Shown here: piece after piece, positions 54,281 to 64,000 of the stretch
Layout of the letters: every line of letters begins with the position of its first letter
Numbering within the stretch: the stretch's first letter is position 1
Origin: Pseudomonas sp. Z8(2022)
Lineage (GTDB): Bacteria; Pseudomonadota; Gammaproteobacteria; Pseudomonadales; Pseudomonadaceae
Assembly (NCBI RefSeq): GCF_025837155.1
Contig: NZ_CP107549.1
Span: forward strand, 1,488,001 to 1,552,000
Length of the DNA stretch: 64,000 bases
Direction: 5' to 3'
The notes under the pieces: model-generated
The model's input: the letters and a program-made list of their open reading frames with translations, nothing else
Told to the model about the DNA's origin: nothing
Database searches by the model: none
Program-made: the position numbers and the translations under genes

Positions 54281-56020
54281 TCAGCTGGTTGCCTGGCTGA
54301 GCGGGAACAGCAGATCGACGAAGCGCTCGGCAGTCGGCTGCGGTTCGTGGTTGGCCAGGCCGGCCCGCTCGTTGGCCTCGATGAACACGTAATCGGGTTG
54401 ATCGGCTGCAGGTACCAGCAGGTCGAGGCCGACAACCGGGATTTCCAGGGCGCGGGCGGCCTTGATCGCCGCGTCGCGCAGTACCGGGTGGAGAATCGCG
54501 GTGACGTCTTCCAGGGTGCCGCCGGTATGCAGGTTGGCTGTCTTGCGCACGGCCAGACGCTGGCCGGCCGGCAGCACGCTGTCGTAGTCGAGGCCGGCAC
54601 CGTGCAGCGTGCGCAGGGTTTCGGCGTCCTTCGGGATACGGCTCTCGCCACCGGTGGCGGCCTGACGACGGCGGCTCTGAGCGTCGATCAGTTTGCCGAT
54701 GCTGTGGAGACCATCGCCGATGATCTCGGCCGGTCGACGGATCGCTGCGGCCACTACCTCGTAGCCGATCACCAGGATGCGCAGATCATCGCCTTCGTGA
54801 TAGCTCTCCAGCAGCACGCGCTGATCGAATACGCGGGCGCGTTCGATGGCTTCCTGCACTTCAACTGTCGTACGCAAGTCGACCGCCACACCCTGGCCCT
54901 GCTCGCCATCCACCGGCTTGACCACTACCGACCCGTGCTCGGCGAGGAAGGTGGCATTGTCTTCGGCGCTGCCCGCCAGGCGCTGGGCCGGCACGCTGAG
55001 ACCGGCGCGCGACAGGGTGCGATGGGTCAGGCGCTTGTCCTGGCACAGGGTCATGCTCACGGCGCTGGTGAGGTCGCACAGCGACTCCCGGCACCGAATG
55101 CGCCGGCCGCCATGGCTGAGGGTGAACAGTCCGGCCTCGGCGTCATCCACCTGCACCTCGATGCCGCGGCGCAGGGCCTCGTCGACGATGATGCGCGCGT
55201 AAGGGTTGAGTTCGGCCTGGGGGCCGGGGCCGAGAAACAGTGGCTGGTTGATGCCGTTCTTGCGCTTGAGGCTGAAGGTCTGCAGCTCGCGGAAACCCAG
55301 CTTGGCGTAGAGCTTCTTGGCCTGCTTGTTGTCGTGCAGCACCGACAGGTCGAGGTAGCTCAGGCCACGGCTCATGCCGTGCTCGATCAGGTGACGTACC
55401 AGCACTTCGCCGACCCCGGGGCGGCTGCAGTGAGGGGCTACCGCCAGACACCACAGGCTGCTGCCGTTTTCCGGATCATGGAAGGCACGCTGGTGATTGA
55501 GCCCCATGACGCTGCCGATCACCGCGCCGCTGTCTTCGTCCTCGGCCAGCCAGTAGGTCGGGCCGCCTTCGCTGTAGGGTGTGAGCTTGGCCGGGTCGAT
55601 GGGCAGCATGTTGCGGGTCTGGTACAGGCAGTTGATCGCCTGCCAGTCCGCTTCGTTCTGCGCCCTACGAATGCGAAAGCCACGGAAACTGCGGCGCGCC
55701 GGACGGTAGTCGGTGAACCACAGACGCAGCGTGTCGGACGGGTCGAGAAACAGCTGTTGCGGTGCGTGAGCGAGCACCTGATGTGGTGCGGCGACATACA
55801 GGGCGATATCACGCTCGCCGGGTTGCTCGTTGAGCAGCGCTTCGGCCAGCACGGTGGGGTCCGGGTAGGTGTGGCCGATCAGCAGGCGGCCCCAGCCGCA
55901 ATGGATGGCCTGCGGCTGACTTGGCTGGCTGGCGTGATCTTCAGCCAGGCGCGCTTGCAGGCGCTCGTAGGAGGGCGTCTGGCCGCGCAGCAGGCGTTGG
56001 TTGAAGGCAGTGGAGCGCAT
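54281..56020 (-). CDS. ngg: N-acetylglutaminylglutamine synthetase (GNAT-ATP-grasp fusion)
   Basis: The protein (579 aa from the chosen start) is a fusion of an N-terminal GNAT acetyltransferase (LWCLAVAPHCSRPGVGEVLVRHLIEH, DNKQAKKLYAKLGF) and a C-terminal ATP-grasp ligase (VVVKPVDGEQGQGV, VLLESYHEGDDLRILVIG, IPVVGLDLLVPA). Together they make N-acetylglutaminylglutamine, the precursor of the osmolyte NAGGN. ATG 56020 has a fair AGGGA site; upstream in-frame ATGs at 56044 and 56071 lack one and add 8 to 17 residues. It is the middle gene of the operon. Confidence 0.9.
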   Translation of the reverse strand: MRSTAFNQRLLRGQTPSYERLQARLAEDHASQPSQPQAIHCGWGRLLIGHTYPDPTVLAEALLNEQPGERDIALYVAAPHQVLAHAPQQLFLDPSDTLRLWFTDYRPARRSFRGFRIRRAQNEADWQAINCLYQTRNMLPIDPAKLTPYSEGGPTYWLAEDEDSGAVIGSVMGLNHQRAFHDPENGSSLWCLAVAPHCSRPGVGEVLVRHLIEHGMSRGLSYLDLSVLHDNKQAKKLYAKLGFRELQTFSLKRKNGINQPLFLGPGPQAELNPYARIIVDEALRRGIEVQVDDAEAGLFTLSHGGRRIRCRESLCDLTSAVSMTLCQDKRLTHRTLSRAGLSVPAQRLAGSAEDNATFLAEHGSVVVKPVDGEQGQGVAVDLRTTVEVQEAIERARVFDQRVLLESYHEGDDLRILVIGYEVVAAAIRRPAEIIGDGLHSIGKLIDAQSRRRQAATGGESRIPKDAETLRTLHGAGLDYDSVLPAGQRLAVRKTANLHTGGTLEDVTAILHPVLRDAAIKAARALEIPVVGLDLLVPAADQPDYVFIEANERAGLANHEPQPTAERFVDLLFPLSQATS

Positions 56021-56120
56021 GGAATAGTCCCTGTCCGTGTTCATTACGTCCGGTCTGAGCCGGATCGTCATTGAGTCGCGACAAATCCCGGTCTTGCCGG
56101 GCTACGACCATTGATCCCGC

Positions 56121-56144
56121 AGGAGCGGCCAAATGGCCGCTCCT
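56121..56144. repeat. Intercistronic inverted repeat after the amidotransferase gene
   Basis: AGGAGCGGCC-AAAT-GGCCGCTCCT is a perfect 10 bp inverted repeat directly after the amidotransferase stop. Without a T tract on the minus strand it is more likely an mRNA stabilising hairpin or REP-like element than a full terminator. Confidence 0.6.
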
Positions 56145-56150
56145 TCTCTG

Positions 56151-57920
56151 TTACAGACCCTGTTCGCTCAGCCACAGGTTGAGCGCCGCCAGTTGCCACA
56201 GCTTGGAACCGCGTAGCGGTGTGAGCTGGCTCTGCGGGTTGGTCAGCAGCTGGTCGAGCATGTTCGGGTTGAACAGGCCGCGATCCTGGCTCGGATCGAG
56301 CAGCAGGTCGCGCACCCAGCCAAGGGTGGCGCCCTCCAGGTGCTTGAGACCGGGAACCGGGAAGTAGCCCTTGGGCCGGTCGATCACCTCGCTGGGAATG
56401 ACTTTGCGCGCGGCTTCCTTGAGCACGTACTTGCCGCCTTCGGGCAACTTGAACTGAGCTGGAATGCGCGCGGAAAGCTCGGCCACGCGGTAGTCGAGGA
56501 ACGGTGTGCGTGCCTCCAGGCCCCAGGCCATGGTCATGTTGTCCACGCGCTTGACCGGGTCATCGACCAGCATCACCGTGCTGTCCAGGCGCAGCGCCTT
56601 GTCCACCGCCGCATCTGCCCCCGGCATGGCGAAATGCTCGCGAACGAACTCGCCGGCCATGTCGTCGGTCAGCCAGGCCGGTTGCACGCAGGCTGCGTAT
56701 TCGTCGTGCTCGCGGTCGAAGAAGGCCGCGCGGTAGGCGGCGAAGGCATCCTTGGCGCCGTCGACCTGCGGGTACCAGTGGTAGCCGGCGAACAGTTCGT
56801 CGGCGCCCTGGCCGCTCTGCACCACCTTGCAGTGCCTGGCCACTTCCCGCGAGAGCAGGTAGAAGGCGATGCAGTCATGGCTGACCATCGGCTCGCTCAT
56901 GGCGCGGAAGGCTTGCGGCAACTGCTCGAGAATCTCGTGCTCGCCGATGCGCAGCTGATGGTGGCGGGTGGCGAAGCGCTGGGCGATCAGGTCCGAATAC
57001 TGGAACTCATCACCACGTTCGCCGCCGGCGTCCTGAAATCCGATGGAGAAGGTCAGCAGGTTCTCCACACCCGCTTCGCGCAGCAGACCGACCAGCATGC
57101 TCGAATCGACGCCGCCGGAGAGCAGCACGCCGACGTCGACGGCGGCGCGCTGGCGAATGGCCACGGCCTCGCGCATGGTTTCCAGCGTCTGATCGCGCCA
57201 TTCTTCAAGGCCGTAGCTGGCCTCGTCACCTTGCGGGCCGAACTGCAGCGTCCACCAGGTCTTCTGCTCGACCTTGCCGTCGGCGTCGATGCGCATCCAG
57301 GTGGCCGGTGGCAGTTTTTCCACGCCTGCCAGGATGGTGCGTGGCGCCGGTACCACGGCATGGAAGTTCAGGTAGTGGTTGAGCGCGATCGGGTCGAGTG
57401 TCCCGGCGATATCGCCGCCCTTCAGCAGGGCCGGCAGCGACGAGGCGAAGCGCAGGCGTTCGCCGGTACGCGACAGGTACAGCGGTTTGACGCCGAGACG
57501 GTCGCGGGCGATGAACAGGCTCTGTTTGTCGCGCTCCCAGATCGCGAAGGCGAACATGCCGTTGAGCTTGGGCAGCAGGGCTTCACCCCAGGCGTGATAG
57601 CCCTTGAGCAGTACCTCGGTGTCACCACCGGAGAAGAAGCGGTAACCCAGTGCTTCCAGTTCGCTGCGCAGTTCGGGGTAGTTGTAGATGGCGCCGTTGA
57701 ACACCATCGAGAGGCCGAGATCGCTGTCGATCATCGGCTGGCCCGAAGCCTCGGCCAGATCCATGATCTTCAGGCGGCGATGGCCCAGGGCGATGGGGCC
57801 CTGACTATGAAAGCCATGGGCGTCGGGGCCGCGAGGGGCCAGGTGATGAGTGATGCGCTCGACTGCCGCCAGGTCCGCGGGGCGTCGATCAAAACGTAGT
57901 TCTCCAGCTATTCCGCACAT
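56151..57920 (-). CDS. N-acetylglutaminylglutamine amidotransferase (AsnB-like)
   Basis: The 589-residue protein is an asparagine-synthetase-like enzyme of the NAGGN pathway that amidates the C-terminus of the dipeptide. The N-terminal Ntn glutaminase begins MCGIAGELRF (nucleophile Cys2) and includes NGAIYNYPELR. The synthetase part has the P-loop LLSGGVDSSMLVGLL and the GVENLLTFSIGF and DEFQYSDLIAQRF region. It is the first gene of the operon and is divergent from a MarR gene, the likely regulator. Family and context agree; osmotic induction is expected. Confidence 0.92.
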   Translation of the reverse strand: MCGIAGELRFDRRPADLAAVERITHHLAPRGPDAHGFHSQGPIALGHRRLKIMDLAEASGQPMIDSDLGLSMVFNGAIYNYPELRSELEALGYRFFSGGDTEVLLKGYHAWGEALLPKLNGMFAFAIWERDKQSLFIARDRLGVKPLYLSRTGERLRFASSLPALLKGGDIAGTLDPIALNHYLNFHAVVPAPRTILAGVEKLPPATWMRIDADGKVEQKTWWTLQFGPQGDEASYGLEEWRDQTLETMREAVAIRQRAAVDVGVLLSGGVDSSMLVGLLREAGVENLLTFSIGFQDAGGERGDEFQYSDLIAQRFATRHHQLRIGEHEILEQLPQAFRAMSEPMVSHDCIAFYLLSREVARHCKVVQSGQGADELFAGYHWYPQVDGAKDAFAAYRAAFFDREHDEYAACVQPAWLTDDMAGEFVREHFAMPGADAAVDKALRLDSTVMLVDDPVKRVDNMTMAWGLEARTPFLDYRVAELSARIPAQFKLPEGGKYVLKEAARKVIPSEVIDRPKGYFPVPGLKHLEGATLGWVRDLLLDPSQDRGLFNPNMLDQLLTNPQSQLTPLRGSKLWQLAALNLWLSEQGL

Positions 57921-58028
57921 AGTTCCTTACCGGTGTTGCCGTTGGGGAGTGGCTCGTGGCCGAGCCTTTTACACCAAAACAAGAAAATGCTTTCATGTCA
58001 AAGTATTGGTGGTTAAGGATTGGTGTTT

Positions 58029-58502
58029 ATGAGTGTTAAAAAAGTTCCTGCTGAAATAGGTTTGTCATCTGTCATGGCCTTTGAAATGCCACTATTCCAG
58101 GCGCTGCGGCGCCTGCAGCAGGCAGGGGAAGTACATGCCAAGCGTCTGGCCCGCTTTGGTGGGCTGACCCCCATGCAACTGATGGTTCTGCAGGTCCTGG
58201 CCAGCGAGACGCGCATGACCGCCAGTGTGCTCAGCAGTCGCGTCAGCCTGACGGCGGCGACGCTTTCCGGCCTGCTCGACCGTCTGGAAGAACGCGGTTT
58301 CCTGCAGCGCCAGCGCGATGATCAGGATCGACGACGGCAGTGGCTGCTGATCAGCGATGCCGGCCGCGAGCTGATCCAGCAGGCGCCATCGCTGATGCCG
58401 CCGGAGTTCAACCGGCGTTTTGCCCAGCTGGCCGACTGGGAACGCCACAGCCTGACGGCGGCGTTGTTGAGAGCGGCTGAACTGTGCGGCGAGATGGACT
58501 GA
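58029..58502 (+). CDS. MarR family transcriptional regulator
   Basis: The 157-residue protein has a winged-helix domain with ASVLSSRVSLTAATLSGLLDRLEERGFLQRQRDDQDRRRQWLLISDAGREL, the standard MarR HTH and wing with the DRR motif. It is divergent from the NAGGN operon, with 108 bp between starts, and probably controls it and itself. The interval holds a CTTT-N6-AAAG palindrome (57990-58003) and a CACCAA / TTGGTG pair (57972, 58006) as possible operators. ATG 58029 has an AAGGA site; upstream TTG and GTG codons are less likely starts. Confidence 0.88.
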   Translation: MSVKKVPAEIGLSSVMAFEMPLFQALRRLQQAGEVHAKRLARFGGLTPMQLMVLQVLASETRMTASVLSSRVSLTAATLSGLLDRLEERGFLQRQRDDQDRRRQWLLISDAGRELIQQAPSLMPPEFNRRFAQLADWERHSLTAALLRAAELCGEMD

Positions 58503-58542
58503 AGTGCAGCGTGCTTTTTTCAGAAAAAATTCAAGCAGGGTG

Positions 58543-58571
58543 TTGACTTAGCTTCGCCACCTGCATAAAGT
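58543..58571 (+). promoter_or_regulatory. Sigma-70 promoter of the tRNA operon
   Basis: TTGACT and TAAAGT are spaced by exactly 17 bp and followed by a GC-rich GCGCGCC discriminator, as in stringently controlled stable-RNA promoters. The first tRNA begins 22 bp later. Confidence 0.85.
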
Positions 58572-58592
58572 GCGCGCCTCGCTAAGGCACAT

Positions 58593-58668
58593 GGGTGGTT
58601 AGCTCAGCCGGGAGAGCATCTGCCTTACAAGCAGAGGGTCGGCGGTTCGATCCCGTCACCACCCACCA
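58593..58668 (+). tRNA. tRNA-Val (anticodon UAC)
   Basis: A 76-base cloverleaf: the acceptor stem GGGTGGT pairs with ACCACCC, the D loop AGCTCAGCCGGGAGAGC is standard, the anticodon loop CTTACAA gives UAC, and the T arm contains GGTTCGATCC. The CCA end is encoded. Confidence 0.96.
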
Positions 58669-58699
58669 TAGCGAATTCGGACGCAAGTCCGGCCGACGC

Positions 58700-58776
58700 G
58701 CAGCGGTAGTTCAGTCGGTTAGAATACCGGCCTGTCACGCCGGGGGTCGCGGGTTCGAGTCCCGTCCGCTGCGCCA
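58700..58776 (+). tRNA. tRNA-Asp (anticodon GUC), copy 1
   Basis: A 77-base cloverleaf: the acceptor GCAGCGG pairs with CCGCTGC, the anticodon loop CTGTCAC gives GUC, and the T arm contains GGTTCGAGTCC. The discriminator is G and CCA is encoded. It is identical to the copy at 58876. Confidence 0.96.
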
Positions 58777-58875
58777 TTATTTCCCAGATCGACGTTTAGT
58801 CGGTTTGAGATGGCAAACCCGCAAGGGTGTCATCAGACGTTACAGAGTTCCTTTGGACGCAAGTCCAGCCGACAC

Positions 58876-58952
58876 GCAGCGGTAGTTCAGTCGGTTAGAA
58901 TACCGGCCTGTCACGCCGGGGGTCGCGGGTTCGAGTCCCGTCCGCTGCGCCA
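58876..58952 (+). tRNA. tRNA-Asp (anticodon GUC), copy 2
   Basis: Identical in sequence to copy 1, 77 bases with encoded CCA. The ~24 bp before each copy are also nearly the same (GGACGCAAGTCC then GCCGAC), showing that a unit including upstream sequence was duplicated. Confidence 0.96.
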
Positions 58953-58959
58953 TATACGA

Positions 58960-58992
58960 AACCCGTCGATCGCAAGATCGACGGGTTTTTTA
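58960..58992 (+). terminator. Terminator of the tRNA operon
   Basis: AACCCGTCGATC / GATCGACGGGTT forms a 12 bp stem with a GCAA tetraloop followed by a T run. It begins 8 bp after the second tRNA-Asp. The stretch 58993-59139 beyond it shows no gene. Confidence 0.95.
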
Positions 58993-59139
58993 TTGCCTTG
59001 GCTCCGGGCAATCGCTTGCGGCTTCTCGCCATCTTTTCTTCAAGTGCGCAATGCAGCCTGCTGTCGATCAGTTGACATGACCGGGGAGAGCCGCCGATGG
59101 AGGATCATCAGCAGGCGTTGCTCAAGCGGATGCGGTCGC

Positions 59140-60231
59140 TCAGGACGCGTCTGACGGTGTTGTCGAGGATGACGCCACCGAGCTCTGAGCTTCACCGCTG
59201 GCCCTGCGCTGGGCGCGACGATAGTCGCCCGGCGTCTGCCCCAGCCAGCGTTTGAAGGCGCGCTGGAACGCCTCGGCCGAGGCGAAGCCGAGCAGGTAGG
59301 CGATTTCACCGAAGGCCAGCTCGGTGTCACGAATATAGGCCGTGGCCAGGTCGCGCCGAGTTTCGTTGAGGATGGCGCGAAATTGCGTGCCTTCCTCGGC
59401 CAGCTTGCGCCGCAGGGTCCAGCTCGGCAGGTGCAGGCTGCGGGCGACTTCGTCCAGGTCCGGCTCGTGCCCATGCAGCAATGGGCCGAGTAGCTGGATC
59501 ACCCGTTCGCGCAGGCTGCGCGTACGGGTCAGCTGATCCAGTTCCCGTTCACACAACTCCACGAGATGTCGCCAGGTGCCCGGGCAGTGCTGCGGATTGC
59601 GCAGTGCCAGGGTGTCATTGCTCAGGCGCAGGCGGTTGGCGCCGGCGGCGAACTCCACCGGGCTGCCGAACTGCATCTCGTAGCGCTCGCCATAGTCCGG
59701 CGCGGGAAATTCGATCTCGACCTTTTCCGGTGTGACGGGATGGCCGACCACCTGGCCCAGGTTGGTCTGCCAGCCGGCCAGTACCGAATCCACCACGAAG
59801 CGGTTGTAGGCGTTGTACGGGCTGATGGAATAGAAATGCAGCCAGGCACCGCGGGTGTCTTCGCTGAAGCCCGAACGCCCCCGGTAGTTGGCGGCGTAAA
59901 GCGCCTCGAAGCGCGTCAGCGTGCGCGCCGCTTCACGCAGATCGGGCGCCTGTGCGGCGCAGATGCCGGCCAGGCCGACCTGGCTCAGGCGACTGTGGCG
60001 GCCCATGTCCAGGCCCAGTGCCGGGTTGCTGCACAGGGCGATGGCGCTGTGGCCAAGGCGCATGAAGCGCGGAATCGACAGGCGTGCGCGCGGTTCGCTG
60101 AGGCGAGCGGCATCCAGACCGAACTGTTCGAGCAGTGGCTCGGGAGGCTGACCCTGCTCGCGCAGTGCATCGGCCAGCGCCTGGGTGAAACCGACGGAGA
60201 GGTCGCCGAGGCGAACACGTGAGGTTTTCAT
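59140..60231 (-). CDS. AraC family transcriptional regulator, divergent from fadH
   Basis: The 363-residue protein has an Arabinose_bd-type sensing domain (FTQALADALREQG, LLEQFGLDAARLSEPRARLSIPRFMRLG) and a C-terminal AraC HTH (DLDEVARSLHLPSWTLRRKLAEEGTQF and AFGEIAYLLGFASAEAFQRAFKRWLGQTPGDYRR). ATG 60231 gives MKTSRVRLGDLSVGF; the frame is open to 60426 but that extension is low-complexity and unconserved. It is divergent from fadH and is probably its regulator. OruR-like relatives are another possibility; the ligand is unknown. Confidence 0.88.
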   Translation of the reverse strand: MKTSRVRLGDLSVGFTQALADALREQGQPPEPLLEQFGLDAARLSEPRARLSIPRFMRLGHSAIALCSNPALGLDMGRHSRLSQVGLAGICAAQAPDLREAARTLTRFEALYAANYRGRSGFSEDTRGAWLHFYSISPYNAYNRFVVDSVLAGWQTNLGQVVGHPVTPEKVEIEFPAPDYGERYEMQFGSPVEFAAGANRLRLSNDTLALRNPQHCPGTWRHLVELCERELDQLTRTRSLRERVIQLLGPLLHGHEPDLDEVARSLHLPSWTLRRKLAEEGTQFRAILNETRRDLATAYIRDTELAFGEIAYLLGFASAEAFQRAFKRWLGQTPGDYRRAQRRASGEAQSSVASSSTTPSDAS

Positions 60232-62561
<2,330 letters not shown>

Positions 62562-62563
62562 CG

Positions 62564-62592
62564 AAAACGCCCCGCCTCGTGCGGGGCGTTTT
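62564..62592 (+). terminator. Rho-independent terminator after fadH
   Basis: AAAACGCCCCGC / GCGGGGCGTTTT pairs over 12 bp with a 5-base loop and ends in a T run, 3 bp after the fadH stop. Confidence 0.92.
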
Positions 62593-62624
62593 GCATGTGG
62601 CTGACAATAACAAGGAGAAACCCC

Positions 62625-63056
62625 ATGTCCACCGATCTTCACCTGCAGTCGCAGGCGGCTGCCACCCTGCAGCGCTGGCATCAGTTCGTCGCCGCCAGGG
62701 ATCTGAGCGCCTTGCCCGAACTGCTGCACCCGCACGCAGTGTTTCGTTCACCCATGGCGCACAAGCCCTATCCGGGCGCGCAGGCGGTCAACCTGATTCT
62801 CAATACCGTACTCAAGGTGTTCGAGGACTTCGCCTATCATCGGGAATTGGCCTCGGCCGATGGTCTCAATGTGGTGCTGGAGTTCTCTGCGCGGGTCGGC
62901 GAGCGCGAGCTGAAGGGGATCGACATGATCCGTTTCGACGAGGCGGGGAAAATCGTCGAGTTCGAGGTCATGGTGCGGCCGATGAGCGGGCTGCAGGCGC
63001 TCGGCGTGGAAATGGCGCAGCGCCTGGCGCCGTTTCTCGCTGCGGCCAAAGGCTGA
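62625..63056 (+). CDS. Nuclear transport factor 2 (SnoaL)-like family protein
   Basis: This 143-residue protein has a single cone-shaped alpha/beta domain of the NTF2/SnoaL type: AAATLQRWHQFVAARDLSALPELLHPHAVFRSPM, followed by strands ELKGIDMIRFDEAGKIVEFEVMVRP. Such proteins bind or modify small hydrophobic molecules; nothing more can be said. An AAGGAG ribosome site is 7 bp before the ATG at 62625. It lies after the fadH terminator, so it needs its own promoter or read-through. Confidence 0.82.
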   Translation: MSTDLHLQSQAAATLQRWHQFVAARDLSALPELLHPHAVFRSPMAHKPYPGAQAVNLILNTVLKVFEDFAYHRELASADGLNVVLEFSARVGERELKGIDMIRFDEAGKIVEFEVMVRPMSGLQALGVEMAQRLAPFLAAAKG

Positions 63057-63064
63057 GATCAGGT

Positions 63065-63085
63065 AGCCCGCTGCAAGAGCGGGCT
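63065..63085. terminator. Hairpin between converging NTF2-like and TAXI genes
   Basis: AGCCCGCT / AGCGGGCT pairs over 8 bp with a GCAAG loop between two converging genes. The T tract is poor on both strands, so efficiency is uncertain. Confidence 0.55.
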
Positions 63086-63093
63086 CGTTCGCG

Positions 63094-64000
63094 CTATTTG
63101 AGCACGCCAACTTCGCGATAGAAGCGCTCGGCGCCCGGATGCAGAGGGATCGGTAGGCCATTGATTGCCTGTTCCAGACGGATGGCCTTGGCGGCCGGGT
63201 GTGCCTGGGCCAGGTGATCGAGGTTGCCGAAGAGCAGCTTGGTCATCTGATAGGCGACATCGTCGGAAACGCTAGTCTGGCTCACCAGTACGTTGGTGAT
63301 GGTCGCCGTTGTTACATCGCTGCTCTGCCCCTTGTAGGTGCCGGCAGGGATGATGCCTGACTGATAGGCGCCGCTGCCGATGCGCGACACCACCTGTTCC
63401 GGAATGGCCACGAAGGTGATCGGCATGCGTTCGGCCAGTTCGCGGATTGCCGCCATGCCCAGGCCGGCTGACTGCAGGGTGGCATCGAGCTGGCCTTTCT
63501 CGATCAGCTCGACCGACTCGGCGTAGGGCTTGAACGCCACCTGGCCCATGTCTTCGTAGCTCAGGCCCGCGGCCTTGAAGATTGCCCGGGCATTGAGTTC
63601 GGTACCCGAGCGGGGTGCCCCGACGGAGATTCGCTTGCCGCTTAGGTCTTCCAGGCTCCTGATGCCCGATGCCTGGCTGGCGACGATCTGAATGTAGTTC
63701 GGGTAGATGCCGGCGATGGCGCGCAGGCGATCGCGCGGCGCTCTGAAACCTGCTTCCTCGTCACCTTTCCAGGCATCGGCCACCGAGTCGCCGAGGGCAA
63801 AGGCCAGTTGGCCACGGGCGATCTGCAGCAGGTTGAGGTTCTCCACCGAGGCCTTGGTGGCGCGCACGCTGGTGGTCGAGCCTTCGATGCGTTCGCGATA
63901 AAGCTCGGACAGACTCAGACCCAGCGGGTAATAGACCCCACTGGTGCCGCCAGTGAGGATGTTGATCGAGGTTGGGTTGGCGTGAGCATTGGGGCTGCTG
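63094..64000 (-). CDS. TAXI family TRAP transporter solute-binding protein, 5' end outside the window
   Basis: The visible 302 codons run from near the end of the signal peptide to the stop. The mature part starts with NAHANPTSINILTGGTSGVYYPLG, the TAXI-type opening, and continues with FALGDSVADAW, YPNYIQIVASQASGIRSLEDLSGKRISVGAPRSGTELNAR and ATLQSAGLGMAAIREL. TAXI proteins are periplasmic binding proteins for TRAP transporters, often taking up glutamate-like or other carboxylates; the ligand here is unknown. The membrane subunits are not seen downstream, so they may lie upstream or elsewhere. Confidence 0.88.
   Translation of the reverse strand, partial: SSPNAHANPTSINILTGGTSGVYYPLGLSLSELYRERIEGSTTSVRATKASVENLNLLQIARGQLAFALGDSVADAWKGDEEAGFRAPRDRLRAIAGIYPNYIQIVASQASGIRSLEDLSGKRISVGAPRSGTELNARAIFKAAGLSYEDMGQVAFKPYAESVELIEKGQLDATLQSAGLGMAAIRELAERMPITFVAIPEQVVSRIGSGAYQSGIIPAGTYKGQSSDVTTATITNVLVSQTSVSDDVAYQMTKLLFGNLDHLAQAHPAAKAIRLEQAINGLPIPLHPGAERFYREVGVLK

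Noticed and set aside
54218..57899. Long plus-strand open frames opposite the NAGGN synthetase and amidotransferase
   Set aside because: Both are antisense to well-conserved genes and show only GC-skewed composition.

Overview
The window looks like a chromosomal segment of a Pseudomonas of the P. mendocina / P. oleovorans / P. pseudoalcaligenes type (now often Ectopseudomonas). The grounds are high GC with GC-rich third codon positions, close matches to remembered Pseudomonas proteins (RecA, OprH, PhoP, PhoQ, Rmf, Hda), and Pseudomonas gene orders: mutS-cinA-recA-recX, oprH-phoP-phoQ, arsC-wrbA-DUF2069-hydrolase next to hda, and the N-acetylglutaminylglutamine amide (NAGGN) cluster with its MarR regulator and membrane kinase. 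The genus is secure; the species group is a guess. No rRNA, insertion sequence, prophage or CRISPR array was seen.

Layout. 1-5 kb: start of mutS, pncC, LexA-controlled recA, recX, two conserved small or unknown genes, pyrD, and rmf with a structured 5' leader. 5-17.5 kb: rlmKL, dacB, yggL, a membrane HD-GYP protein, a FUSC membrane protein, a dGTPase, an EAL protein with a C-terminal sensor-like domain, and a yqjD/yqjE/yqjK-like trio. 18-27 kb: a DUF3108 protein, purM-purN, DUF2066, perM-hda, an alpha/beta hydrolase, DUF2069, wrbA, arsC, a terminal-repeat-bounded intergenic element, and yihY. 27-30 kb: a small ORF behind a sigma-54-like promoter, an unknown protein, a PilZ protein and a thioredoxin lipoprotein. 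30-34 kb: periplasmic nitrate reductase napEDABC (no napF) with an ANR/DNR-type box. 34-38.4 kb: an MFS exporter, then oprH-phoP-phoQ behind four TTCAG-type half-sites spaced exactly 11 bp. 38.5-44 kb: an AraC regulator facing an acyl-CoA dehydrogenase / acyl-CoA ligase / CoA-transferase cluster. 44-50 kb: sprT, two Yip1 paralogues, a DnaJ-related gene, ttcA, an aromatic-amino-acid attenuation leader with a DAHP synthase, a diverged Tag-like gene and yheU. 50-58.5 kb: a 7TM hybrid kinase and the NAGGN osmolyte operon with a divergent MarR gene. 58.6-64 kb: a tRNA-Val / tRNA-Asp / tRNA-Asp operon, an AraC regulator divergent from fadH, an NTF2-like protein and a truncated TAXI-type binding protein.

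The most interesting item is the roughly 400 bp leader of the DAHP synthase. A 43-codon ORF carries the run YYFFGYWF and is followed by a 15-bp-stem terminator. A second, 29-codon ORF starting MNRYYRNYRYDWRF lies between that terminator and the structural gene, and ends in two mutually exclusive GC hairpins just before the ribosome binding site. This looks like two-stage, translation-sensed control of entry into aromatic amino acid synthesis.
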